Positions 31,701-42,889 of a stretch of DNA of 64,000 bases are shown piece after piece. Position 1 is the first letter of the stretch. Each line of letters starts with the position of its first letter. A program made the position numbers and the translations under genes. The notes below the pieces were generated by a model. It saw only the letters and a list, made by a program, of their open reading frames with translations, did not search any database and was not told the origin of the DNA. Where the stretch lies: contig JAUIRK010000923.1 in NCBI GenBank assembly GCA_030549495.1, positions 62,001 through 126,000 of the forward strand. The letters are read 5' to 3'. This DNA comes from Nectonema munidae. Taxonomy: Eukaryota; Nematomorpha; Nectonematoida; Nectonematidae.

Positions 31701-33835
31701 AGTATAAAGAGAGATCTAGAAATGAATGTGTGAAGAGTAGAAATGAAGCTAAAAAGGCTTTTTCTCCTCTAAAGCAATAAATGTTGAAGTGAAAAATGAA
31801 GTTTTTGAAATTGAAAATTTAAAAGTGGAAGAAAGAATGAGAAAAGTTTTTCGGATGGCTAAATAATGTGCTAAAAGTAAAAAGGAAATCGCTGGTAACC
31901 CATGTATAATAGACAAGAAAGGAGGTCATTTGAGGTTAGAAGATAAACAAAAATATTGAAAGATTATTGCGAAGAGCTGTTCAACAAAAAAATTCCTGGA
32001 AGATTCCTTCTCAGATCAAAGTGAATGAAGATCCTGTACGTTTGATTACTACGGCAGAAATTAAGGAGGCTATATGAATGATGAAAATGGTAAAGCAACT
32101 GATTCAATTGGTATTTCAATTGAAGTTCTAGCGTTATATGGATTAGAAGCCGAGTTAGCAAAGATAGGTAATGGAATAATGAACGGTGAGAGGATGCCAG
32201 AAAGCTGGAGAAAACGCGTTTTGACTCCATTATTAAAGGGTAAAGGCGACACAAAAGATTGTTCAAATTATAGAAGTCTTAAAATGCTTGAACAATGAAC
32301 ATGCCATGGAAGTTATAGAAAGAGTTTTCGAAAGAAGGATTAGAGAAAGAGTTTATATCGATGATTTGCAGATGGGATTTACACCTGGTAAAAGCACAAT
32401 AGATGCTATTTTTATAATGAGACAGCTGATAGAAAAGCATATGAGGGTTGAAAAATATTTATTTATAGCATTTATTGATCTTGAGAAAGCCTTTGACTCT
32501 GTTCCGAGGGAAGTTATGCGTTGGGCTTTGAGGGAAAAACGGTGTTCTTGAACAGAAGTGAGCGCAGTAGTGATGGAGATGTATCAATATGTCAAAACTG
32601 TAGTTCAAATTGACGGTCGGTTAGCAGAATAGTTTCAGATTGAAGTTGGAGTAAATCAAGGTTCAGTAATAAAGCCTTTGTTATTTAATATTGTTATAAA
32701 TGCGCTTTCCTCAGAGATACCTAAAAGTATGAGAGAGTTTTTGCATGCTGATGATCTTGTAATTATTGGTGACCGTTTGAAAGATTTAAATGACAAATAT
32801 CTAGAATGGAAGATGGCACTCGAGAGTAAAGGCTTAAGAATAAATATCACAAAAACAAAAGTAATGATTATTATCAGTTCTAAAGGTAAGCTCAGAGAAG
32901 CGGTGAGTAATATCGATCCTTGTTCAATATGTGGAATGAGAGTGATAAGAAACGCAATCCTATGTAATGCTTGTGAACAATGGGTTCACAAAAGATACTC
33001 CTCTATAAATGGTTCGCTCTCAGCTATCACAAATGATGTGTGTGGCAGATGTAAAGATGTAGAAAAATTCAGAGCACCTGACACTAAAGTTAGATTGGGA
33101 GATAATGAAATTGAAGTTGTTGAAAAGTTTTGTTATTTAGGAGATGTGCTTGATAACGATGGCAATGTTTCTGGTAGCATTACAGCAAGAACTCGTGTTG
33201 GTTAATGAGTTTATCGTCCCCCTTCCTCAAATTTTGATCATTTTCTTTTTTTTAAATGAAAATAATATCTGTAATGCTGCGATAATTTGTGGTGACTTTA
33301 ATACCAATCTTTTCCAGGTCTCTACAAATAATGAAGTGCTCGAGTTCATGAATAACTTTTTTACAAAGGTTTTCGTCCTACAATCTCTAAACATACACGT
33401 CCCTCAAAAGCCTTGATAGATAATATTTTTATTAACTAATCAATATATAATAACGAATAAAGCTACAATTTTTCAATCGATATAAAAAAATCACAAGGAT
33501 ATGTTAAAAAAGTTTGACAAATTAGTTGGTCTGAAAATTTACGCTGATGGATGAAATAAGATGACAATTTTCAATAACTTTATTACAAATACAGTAGTCA
33601 AATTGTTATGGATGAATCATATTATACGTGATCAGGTTAGAATGAAATAAAATTTCTAAATAATATAGCACCTCATTTTCTTATATATTTTAAAACTTTT
33701 AAGTTTATTTTTAAAATAAAATAAAATCAAAAAACTTACCAATAATCCTGAAATAACGGAAACAATAGCATTTCTTTTTTCTGCGAAATTAACATCTTCG
33801 AATCGGTAGGAAATTGCTTCAATTAAATTAAACAT
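28565..33835 (-). CDS. TMEM50: TMEM50A/B family small four-TM membrane protein, complete, 4 exons
   Basis: Four exons (33835-33740, 30149-30037, 29299-29229, 28761-28565) join in phase into 477 bp, 158 aa plus stop, the length of human TMEM50A and TMEM50B (157-158 aa). Near the start is FEDVNFAEKRNAIVSVISGL (human IDWSERRNAVASVVAGI), then FFAGWWLIDIAANYP (human FFTGWWIMIDAAVVYP), CCGVFASLALI (human TCGVFSTLAFF), NSVSNSQIRGDS (human NAVSNAQVRGDS), KVWFFFGFLISFASIIASLW, and the end LVFKFGRTDDNL (human LIYKFGRTEELWT). Hydrophobic stretches give four membrane spans. TMEM50 proteins lie in endomembranes; their exact role is unsettled, though a family member (yeast/animal TMEM50B-like) acts in cargo trafficking. 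Intron 1 is 3.6 kb because of an antisense LINE. Identification by recalled sequence. Confidence 0.93.
28937..29143. repeat. Possible hAT-type MITE in TMEM50 intron 3
   Basis: CAGGCGTGTATTCAGGCCC at the left and GGCACTGCCTG at the right are weak inverted ends; the inner flanks are GGCGCT and GGGAGGGGG-like, as in other MITEs here. No clear target duplication. Confidence 0.35.
29229..29299 (-). CDS. TMEM50: TMEM50 exon 3
   Basis: Acceptor ATATCTCTAG, canonical donor GTAAGT; 71 nt, phase 2 to 1. Codes INSVSNSQIRGDSFADTT, the family loop. Confidence 0.9.
30037..30149 (-). CDS. TMEM50: TMEM50 exon 2
   Basis: Acceptor GTGTCTTAAG (AAG type), canonical donor GTAAGT; phase 0 to 2. Codes FFAGWWLIDIAANYPDQND and the second membrane span. 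A plus-strand open frame over the same DNA (30012-30299) is a shadow. Confidence 0.9.
30840..33205 (+). mobile_element. LINE (RTE-like), near full coding span but broken
   Basis: In order: endonuclease (YKLYWIRNRVGQRGVGLLV, CVIVGDFNGHVGSAVEGFEG, TDYILVRKSDK), linker, RT (TDSIGISIEVLALYG, PESWRKRVLTPLLKGKGDT, QMGFTPGKSTIDAIF, FIDLEKAFDSVPREVMRWAL, then HADDLVIIG where YADD is usual), and a C-terminal Cys/His finger (CSICGMRVIRNAILCNACEQ, W, H, then CGRC) followed by EKFCYLGDVLDNDG. It breaks off at 33205, before the C-terminal end present in the 4370-5243 fragment. Several frameshifts and stops interrupt it. Inserted antisense in TMEM50 intron 1. Confidence 0.88.
33230..33430 (+). mobile_element. 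Endonuclease fragment of a second LINE clade
   Basis: AAIICGDFNTNLFQVSTNNE then VLEFMNNFF is the GDFN motif and following helix of an AP-type endonuclease, but of a Jockey/CR1-like kind, unlike the RTE-like copy it abuts. Only about 60 codons remain. Confidence 0.55.
33740..33835 (-). CDS. TMEM50: TMEM50 exon 1 (start codon)
   Basis: ATG at 33835-33833; canonical donor GTAAGT below 33740; 32 codons, phase 0. The first ATG in frame gives a protein of exactly family length. Confidence 0.9.
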
Positions 33836-36800
33836 AATGCTCTTATAGATATATCAAAAGTTCTTTGAATTTGGAAGAAATTACAACAAAAATATTATAC
33901 TTCATCTAAAAAGAGATATGTATATATGATTTTTAAATCAGAAATGAATAGATAAAATATATTAAAAACACAAAATAAAACTAAATATTGTTATTTCATT
34001 TATTTTAACAAAAGGATAAGATTTATATTGAAGGATATTAAAAAAAGGTAAAAAGGAAAAAAAATCTAAAAATTTAACTCCATGGATATATCTTGTTGAA
34101 ATTAATTAAACTTAACACTAACATTTTTTATCATAACTTTAGTTTATATAAAAAAAATTTTAATCTTCCCTAGCACATGTCAACAAGTACTAATTTTTTT
34201 TTTATTCATTTAGATAGTTAACAATTTTTTGGTTAAAAACTCATTTAAAAATTTGTTTTTATTTTCAATATTAGCCCTTTGAGGTTTTAGTACTCACCGG
34301 AGTTTTCTTAATGAAGTTTTACCAAACATCCAAAAGCAAGTTAAAACTCCTCTTGACATACCCTGCTGGAAAATCACTTATAAATTGTGCAGTTTTCGGT
34401 TATGTTTATTTTTGAAATCTAAAACTTTACACAAATAAATTTTTGGTTTTAAATAATTATAAATAACAACTAAAGCAGTGATTCCCAAGCTTTTATTTAT
34501 TATTCAGACCCCCTCACATTAAAACTTACGTTCTATCAAAGTTGCGAAGAAAGGTACATTCATTATTGCCAGTTAAACTTTTTTCAAAATAGCAGATGAA
34601 ATAAACTCTCACATTTTAATGTCTTGATCAAAGTTCTCTTTCTTTAGATTCTTTTTCATTTAGCAGAGAAAAAAACACCATTGATTACAAAGAAATTGAT
34701 GCTTCAGGCTATATTGATTACAGACTCTACTCATTATCGAAAATTATTAAAACGTGAAAAATAGTTTTGATTTTCTTTAAAACACATAACTGCAATATTT
34801 TTAAAAATATTATATATAATGCAAAAAAATTTTGCGAACCGCTAATAACACTTTCACGAATCACTAGGGGTCTGCGGACGTCAGTTTAGGAACCATTGTA
34901 ATAGAATAATATCTCAAAAAGTCATAGATTTCTGAATTGTTTACTTTTTCACCAATAACTATCCTTTTAAAAATAAAATTTTAGGATTTTAATTTATGAA
35001 AAAATTATATACAATTTGAGTCAATGTGAGCAAAAATAAAATTAAAAAATAAAAAAATATTTTAATTTTGAATCTAATCGCCTACTTTCTTTTTCACTGA
35101 AATTATAATATATTTAAAATTGTTTTTTTAAACACTTAATTTTTCATGTAGATTGTTTTCTTATGCATCAAGATTGTCCACAATTAAATATTTCTAAATT
35201 AAAGGAAAAGAAAATTTATTGATAGTAGACCATCTTTAGGATGTGCATCTAAAACAATTTTACAGAGGGATTTACATCTTAAGTACTGACAACATACAAT
35301 CATTTTACCTGAGGCATGCCAAAATCTTCTCTTTCCGTTAATAAACAATCTGTTTTATAATAGAGAGAGAGAGAAAAAAGTTTAAGCAACAAAAATTATG
35401 GCTCACAAAAAAACAAAAAATATATATTTTTTCCACAATGAGTCATGTATTATTAGATACAGAATATATAGTGTATCAGGTTTGATAAGTGAGAGTAATG
35501 TATGATTAAACTACCTCTCATGTCTGGCTTTGAACGCAGATTTTATATATATTTTTATAATTTGCGACCAATGAAGTGTCATCCCGCGCATATGCCCGTT
35601 TCTTTCTGTCCATCGTATTTTAAGGCTCGATTATGTGAGAATACTCATCATATAAGATAAGCCAAAACAATAAGAATTAAAAAAATTTTGGTCTATTATA
35701 ATCTGAATACAAGATTGTATTTACATTTTTATGAATTGAACTGAGACACAAAATGAATGATAACAACATTAATTTCATTGTATAGATTGGTTATTTTGTT
35801 GAATTATGCATCCAGCTTTTTATTTCTTTCTTCAATTTCTCTTTTCGATTATACTTTCAAAAAATTGAAAAATAGTGTTGATACATGATTACATAACTTA
35901 AAGAAGACTATTCATAAAAATAGTGTAAATAGGGAATTTTAAAAATAATTGAATAATCTTGAAGTTTAGAAAAATTATAAATATAAAATATACGGTAGGA
36001 CTTTTTACCCAAATACAAAATTGCGAAAAAACACCATTCAAACATTTTTTCATTAGGTAAATTAACAATATTAAAAGAGTTAGTTTGGGTCCTTAGTTAA
36101 TCTAAACCAAAACATAGATGTTATAATTATAGTTTTCAGAAAAATAATTAATACTTTGATTTAAATTAGCCTTAAATTTTGGGCCATATTTATTTGATTT
36201 TATAGTTGTGAAAAATCTATTTTTGTTATTAAAGTTTTTGGGAAATCAACCTATTTGATTATTTGATTTCTCTTTTTTATATTTTTCGCACCTCTATGAA
36301 GAATTTATAAAATGGTGTAAAAATATTTTTTTATATTAACAATGTTTTTGAATATCTTGGTATAGATCAGTGGTTTTTAAGATATAATACCCATAAAATT
36401 TAAGAAAATTTCTTATGAAAGTTCACTTCAAATTCTTTATTATATTTTTTTATTATTATCATCAAAATATTAAATATTTTGTAGTGAGACTTTCACTATG
36501 ATCAAAAGAGAAACGTTGTTTTTAAATGTATTGAATTTTTATTGTATTTTTAAAATTATGCTTTTTCCAAAGTTAAATTTTTTTTTTCTAGAACAGTGTA
36601 GTTTAATTTCTTCAAAATATTTTCCTAAGTGTTTATATACAAAGCAACTTTAGAATTTTTCTTCACTAGATCTTTTATATTTGATTTTTTATAACGGGAA
36701 TAGTATCTAATTAAAGAAATAACATTTTGTTCATCTGGCCTTAGGCTTAATAATGTAAATACTACTTTACTGTTTTCTCTCTCCTTCGTGTAATATATTT

Positions 36801-37760
36801 TTTTTCCTTCCAAATATTTCTGTTAGGTTTGCTCTGTTTTCTTTTATATAAAAAGCTACAGGCTTGTGAAAATCAAAGCATTCACAGTTATTCTAAAAAT
36901 TAGCTTAAAAGGAGATTTAAAAGGCTCTGTATGTAAGATGAAGTTTTTTTTTGAAGATTTTAACTTTTCAGAGGCAGCATCACTCATCGTTTCTAGTATA
37001 AGCCCATATCATGCCTTCCCACATGAGACACAAACACTTGACTTCTTGTACAAGATGCCAATGCTCATGAGACAGGGACCGTGGAAAAATATTTGAACAT
37101 TTGCAAATGCCATTTGGAAATGTGATCACCTTTAGAAGGTGTAATAAAGCTATACACCCTTAGCCATCTGTATCCTACGACTGAGAGTGGTAGGCTGTCT
37201 CTGACAATTTTTGCTAATACAGCCAACACACTTGACCCAATTTTCTCTGAAGCTTTTCTAAGGAAAAAGAGTAAAAGACATTTTATATCTTTTGCATAAT
37301 TTTAAAGATTCTCAGTTTATTTTTTTAAAATACTAAATAATAAATTTTAGAAGTCTCTGTGGCTTTACGGCGTTAAGGGCATGATTTCCTTTTACAATAA
37401 TGAATTAAAACTCCGTTATATAAAGATGTGAATATACCCTTATCTTGTTTACCTTCAGTGATGGTGACTATTCCTTGATTGAGTGCTTAATTGAAAATAA
37501 GCAACAACATCTCTGAAATATGCGCTGCTTTGCAAAGCTATAGTCATAGATGACGGAGGCGTAGGGTGAGGCTGGAGCCCTTAAAAATTTGTATTTTAAT
37601 TTTACACTTCTACCTTTTTGCTATAGTGGGGGCTTATTGAAAAGAATACGTGTGCCGCATTAAATAAAATTCTGAGGTTAATTAGGTGTAGCAATAAACA
37701 ATCTAAAATTCATCTATTTTTAAAAAATGTCTATTTCAACATTTATAGGTATGGACACCA
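33836..37760. other. Repeat-rich gap, no host gene recognised
   Basis: Very AT-rich. Contains the hAT MITE at 34476-34898 and a short (GA)n run at 35363-35376. The 36866-37096 open frame (76 codons) may be a worn 5' part of the transposase-like gene that follows, but this is unproven. Confidence 0.5.
34476..34898. repeat. hAT-type MITE
   Basis: Left end CAGTGATTCCCAAGC with CAGACCCCC further in; right end GGGGTCTGCGGACG then TTTAGGAACCATTG. A related worn copy is at about 52370-52700 (shared AAAACGTGAAA and TTAGCAG context). Confidence 0.65.
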
Positions 37761-37769
37761 GGAGCTGTT

Positions 37770-40070
37770 CTTTTTTTTACTTGATGAAGCTGTAACATCT
37801 GAAAACAAGATCATCACAGGATGCCGATTACCGACGACTAGACAAGTGTTGATGTCATTCTTAGCCTATAAAAAGGACCTCAGAGAAGCTGATATGTCTA
37901 AACAATGTAAAGTTGTCAGAGAGGCAGCAAATAAAGTTGTCAAAGAAGTTTTGCGCCACTACCAAAGAGCGGGAATATAAACTATACAAGATCACAAAAT
38001 GGCTGAAAAGATTGAATCAATATTTGCAAATTATAAATCAATGATGAAACTTAATCAAGACAAAAAACGTGAACAATGCCAAAAGTTGTACAGTTCAAAA
38101 AAGAACTAGAAAAAACGATGATTTTTTGGCCGCGGACAATAATGAAGGAACTAGAAACGAAAAAAAGTAGACCAAACATTAATAAAGAAGAAAGAGATTC
38201 TCTTGAAAGTGACATCAAGTTTTTGCAGAGTATGACATCAGATAGGGCAGCATCATACACAATGGAAGGCAAAGTGTACGAATCAATTATAGCATCCAGA
38301 GACAAGATAATGCTTCCTACTGAGAAGCAAAAACAATTGTACATGGCATCAGCAACTAGAACAGATAATGAATTTAGTATGGTGGAGTCAACTGATGATT
38401 CAGATGTTAGTGACACAGATGTAGCAATCAATGAGTCCAAACGAAAACATCGGCGAATCAACACAGGCGTTGATGTTCACATACCACCTGATATTCTTAG
38501 AAACGAAATTGTGCAGTCTACCGCCATCCGAAACAACATTAGCCCAACTGCCCTGGCAGCTCTTGTTCACTCACTGATAATGGCTTGCAATGATGGCGAA
38601 ACTTCAGGCGTTTACTTGCACCACTCACAAGCTTACAGATACCGCATAGAAGCTGGCAAAAACATTTGCGACAAGGTACGCAAAGAATGGGTAGCACCAC
38701 GTGTAAGTGCGCTTCACTCGGATAGTAAACGTATGAGCTCACTCCCTTCAAAATACACATGTGGAAAGACTACCTGCTTTACTCTCTGGAGAAAACGGAG
38801 TCAAACTGCTAGGAGTCCTTGCTCTGCCAACGAAATCTGCAACTGGTATGGGAGAACTCATAGCTGATGCAACGTATGATTTGCTTATAAGCTGGGACTG
38901 CAAAGATAGTGTTTGTGCTATGGTCTTTGACACCACGGCTTCAAACACAGGCAGGCTGACAGTAGGTTGCATCCGTGTACAACTTAAGCTAGATAGAGGG
39001 TTGTTGTAGTTGGCTTGTCGGCACCACGTTGGTGAAATCATATTGACTTATGTTTGGGAAGCTCTTAAAATAGGAGCGTTAAAAGGGCCTGACATCAATC
39101 TGTTTGTTCGTTTCAGAAAAAATTTAAATACCTGAACTCGATGCAACTTACTTTTTCAGACTTTCCCGAAGCAGTTTCTTTGGTAGCAGAAATCACCTCA
39201 ATGATCTCTAGACAAGGCGACACCTGTTATCGGGGAGACTATAAAGAGATGCTGATTTGTGAACCACTTCTTTTGTTAACCAAAAATGCAGATGGCTTGA
39301 GGATACAAACCCCAGGGTCATTTCACCGTGCTCGATGGATGGCTAAATTGTTGTATTCGATGAAAATGTTACTACTTTCTGATCAGATTCTGCAAAAGCT
39401 ACCAAAAGACGCTGTGTTTACTACAAATCAACTTTCCAAGCTTACAAGGTTTGTTCGATTTGTTCTACTTTTGTACATTCCTTGGTGGATGAAGTGTCCA
39501 CTCACAGCAGATGCTCCAATCATTGATCTCCACTTTTTTAAAAAGCTTCAAACTTATGATGATACTCTTTTTGCAAAAACAGCAAGTAAAGCGTTTTCCA
39601 AACATCTGTGGTACCTAACTGAGGAACTTATTACATTAGCTTTGTTTTCCAATCAATTAGAGGCTCAAGAAAAGTGCAAAATAGCTGATGCTCTTCTTGC
39701 TTGCAAAGATGACGCTGGCGATATGACTTTCAAGAAGCGATCTGGTACAGGGCATGGAAAACCAATGTTCCCAAAAAATATTGAAAAATCAACTTTACTG
39801 GAGCATCTCGTGGGAAGTGACAATTGGGTGTTCTTCAAATCTCTCCACATGGACCCTGGATTTTTGCAGCTTTCTCCAGATCTTTGGCCTTTAGACAAAG
39901 AAGACTGAGAATCTAAGAGTCGTTAATGATAGTGCTGAGTGTGGAGTGAAACTTGGGAGTGATTTGCTCTCTGCTGCTAAGATAGAAAAACGCTATCAAA
40001 ACGTGCTACAGGTGGCAGAGAATGACAGAAAGCGTGTGCCAAATCAACGCAAACGACATGCTGAACCTGA
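37770..40070 (+). pseudogene. Unclassified transposase-like gene with a CRHH motif
   Basis: Several long plus-strand frames line up into one ~700-residue coding text, broken by a few frameshifts and stops. It opens TGCRLPTTRQVLMSFLAYKK, goes on through a charged helical part (EKTMIFWPRTIMKELETKKS), MGELIADATYDLLISWDC, the motif VFDTTASNTGR, then LACRHHVGEIILTYVWEALK, and ends with PGSFHRARWMAKLLYSMKML, WYLTEELITLALFSNQL and LEHLVGSDNWVFFKSLHM. Asp in FDTT..NTG and a CxxH-like CRHH, spaced about 30 residues, resemble the second catalytic Asp and the C/DxxH motif of hAT/Kolobok/P-type RNase H transposases; WYLTEEL could hold the final Glu. I recall similar unannotated proteins in several invertebrates but cannot place the superfamily. 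No terminal repeats were found. Confidence 0.5.
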
Positions 40071-40560
40071 AAATAAAACCTGGTTTTTGGTGCATCTGTA
40101 GTGCAGACTATCAAATATCAATAAATGATTCATGATTCTAACTTTGTGTTCTAAATTTATGCATCAGTCTCATAATTTGCTTGCTAATAATAAACATGTT
40201 ATTCTTTAATTGTTATTGTTTACTTTATAATTGTATTATTTTGTTGTTTACATGTTATTGTTTTAATTGTTTGAAAAATTTTAAAATAACTTTTGTGATA
40301 AAAATAAATATTTTAATGAAGTAAAAAAATAATTTTCATGCAAAAATAATATAGCATTATGTGATATTCATCACACTGCTACACATAAATGATGCTCAAT
40401 TTAGTTATAACTCCGCCCAGTATTAGTAATACATGTGTTCTTACTAAGAAAAAAGGTAAGCTTGTTTGAATGACAAAGGGGCTACAGCCTCACCCTAATG
40501 GAGGGGTATCCCTTTGACTCTCCGTATCTTTTGAGATTAACATTTTCTCCAGAAAATCTT

Positions 40561-40744
40561 CTATTCTAATTTTCTCTTCTCTTTCGTTTCTGGCTTCAAT
40601 TTCCTGATGAGATCTTTTTTCTGTGAAAAAAAGGAGTTTGAATCATCAGAATCAAATAACATGTGACTTTTATCAAAGGATTGTTTTGTAATAGAATTTT
40701 CAAGTCTACTTGGAAAACTTGAGATAGATTTTTTTAATCTAATT
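40561..40744 (-). CDS. Possible terminal exon of an unidentified host gene
   Basis: Acceptor AAATTATAG (phase 2 in), 61 codons to TAG. IRLKKSISSFPSRLENSITK then SFDKSHMLFDSDDSNSFFSQ and KKDLIRKLKPETKEKRKLE: Ser-rich then basic, not a transposon motif I know. An alternative inner splice (acceptor TTTTTTTCACAG) would read KRSHQEIEARNEREEKIRIE instead. Upstream exons were not found. Confidence 0.3.
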
Positions 40745-41141
40745 CTATAATTTCAATTTCATTGCAGTGAAGTTACTTTTATCAGCAGGTAAGTTTATCA
40801 TTGTCCTCATTAGTGTGAAAAGTTGTTTGCAGATACTTTAAACATTCCTTCCAGTTATTACTTTATTAAAGTGCAATGTTATTTCTCAGAGTAGAAGGGT
40901 AGTACGAAAAATATAAAGATTTAATACACTACTCAATGCGTAAAAGTGTATGAGTTCGGCCCAATAGTTTACTTTTAAAATATTTTTTATCAAATCAGTA
41001 TATTTTGAAGAAAAACTGCTTCATCAACAAAAAGAGGTGTATAACTAGGCTACTATGTGTTACAAAACTGTCTAAACTCTAGAAGCTTAGTTATTAAAAT
41101 TCACACATATAACCATAATGATTTTGTGAGAACATCGCCTT

Positions 41142-42709
41142 TTAACCCTATTAGTGCTTGGGGGAGGGGGCATAAAACGCCCCCCCTTCACTAAAAAATT
41201 AATTGTACAAAATTGGCTGAATCATATCCCTTCAAATTTTGTGACTTTTCCTAAAATCGCTAGCTGCATCTTTTGAAACCATTTTCTTGGTAGTTGAACT
41301 TTCATGTCCAAAACTGTCTATCAAAATCAAAAATTTAATTTTTTCAGCAAAATTTTGACATTATCTGTATTTAACCTTATAACTTAGGGTCCCTATTATA
41401 TACTACCTTGAAAATTTATAATTATATACAGTTTTGGAACGTCTAACACTTAATATAATTTAATTTTTTCAATAATCATGGTTACTTTTTAGAAATTTGT
41501 TTGTCAAAATTTTAATTGATCAGAAATATATCTAATAAAATATTCCTTCAAATTTTACATGAAATATATGTTTTTATACCAAATCGATCATGCTGGTTTC
41601 ATTTCTGGACTCAATTTTTGCTTTTAAGGTTTGAAAATAACTATAAATATCAATCAAATTTGTGTTTAGTTCTAAAATTTGTTTCCAAACTTATTGATTC
41701 AAATTTTACATGGAATATATGTTGTTATAATAAATCGATCATGCTGGTTTTATTTCGGGACTCAGTTTTCCCATTTAGAGGTTTTACTGTCAGTGTCAAT
41801 CAAATTTGCGGTTTACGTCTGAAAACTATCTCCAAAAATATTCTCTCTAATTTTACAAGAAATATATGTTTTATACCAAATCAACCATGCTAGTCATATT
41901 TCTGAAATCAGGTTTTGCATTTAGAGGTTTTAAAATGTCTGAAAGTGTCAATCAAATGTTCGATTTACGTCTAATGTCTACAGAAATATTTTTGAAATTT
42001 AAATAAAATCTGTTTTTATTCCAAATGGAAGAACTTAGGGTTAGGATTTATTGTTTCAAAATATCTGAAAGCTTCAATCAGATTTGGGCTTTACTTCTAG
42101 ATAGTGTCTTCAAAAATATTTTCAAAAAAATAATATATCTCCTTCAAATAAAATATCTGTTTTTATTCCAAATCGACTATGCTTATTTTATTTTTCTAAA
42201 ATTTATTTTTATTATTTTTTTTTATTTTTTTTATTTTATTTATTTATTTTTTTTTTAATATTTCGAAGTAGCAATTGATTTTGTGATGTATGCCTGGAAA
42301 TCAGTTCTGTAAAAATTTTCCAAAAAATTGTTGTATTTTATTTATACAGTAAAAATATACTCCTTTTTTTTTTGTATATTTTGGCCTATAATACTTATTT
42401 CAATCATCTTGAGTATGAAATATTTATTTAAAAAAAAATCAATCAGATTATAAATTTTTTTAAAAAGAGTTACCAAAAAATGATCATCATAGAATGAATA
42501 ACAAAATTACATACTGTAAAGTATAGAAGATATTACGTAGAGACTACGAGCCGATAACGAATTTTTAGCCAAAAAGATGGAGGTCCTATCGAGATACCTA
42601 ATTTACTGACAAATGAAATATTTTCAATGAATTAAACACCTAAAGTTGGTTTATTAAATAAATCAAGAAAATAATTACCAGAGAAATATTGCAAGTAGAT
42701 TTTATTTTT
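41142..42709. repeat. TTAA satellite element, copy 1 (right part lost)
   Basis: Begins TTAACCCTATTAGTGCTTGG, followed by a G/C-run stem (GGGGGCATAAAACGCCCCCC). A ~300-bp head is followed by several ~150-bp tandem units (motifs AAATCGATCATGCTGG, TCAATCAAATTTGCGG). The end at 42470-42705 matches 50075-50310 (GAGACTACGAGCCGATAACG). It then stops near a hAT relic. Confidence 0.8.
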
Positions 42710-42889
42710 TTCTCGATGTTAACTCTTTGCAAGTAGTGGATCAAAGGCTGGTAAATCTTGGGGAGAAAATTAAAAAATTCAGCGATCTACTCGAAAAATA
42801 TATAAAGGAGTGGCAATTTTTTTGAATTAAAACACGTAAACATTTTATTAAAACGATAATGAACATAATATTGCACGAAAATTTTAAAC

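Noticed and set aside
32074-32298. Separate small genes in the 30.8-33.2 kb frames
   Set aside because: All are pieces of one broken LINE.
40766-40786. 21-nt plus-strand microexon (TTGCAG before, GTAAGT after)
   Set aside because: Good splice sites, but no gene on either side to join.
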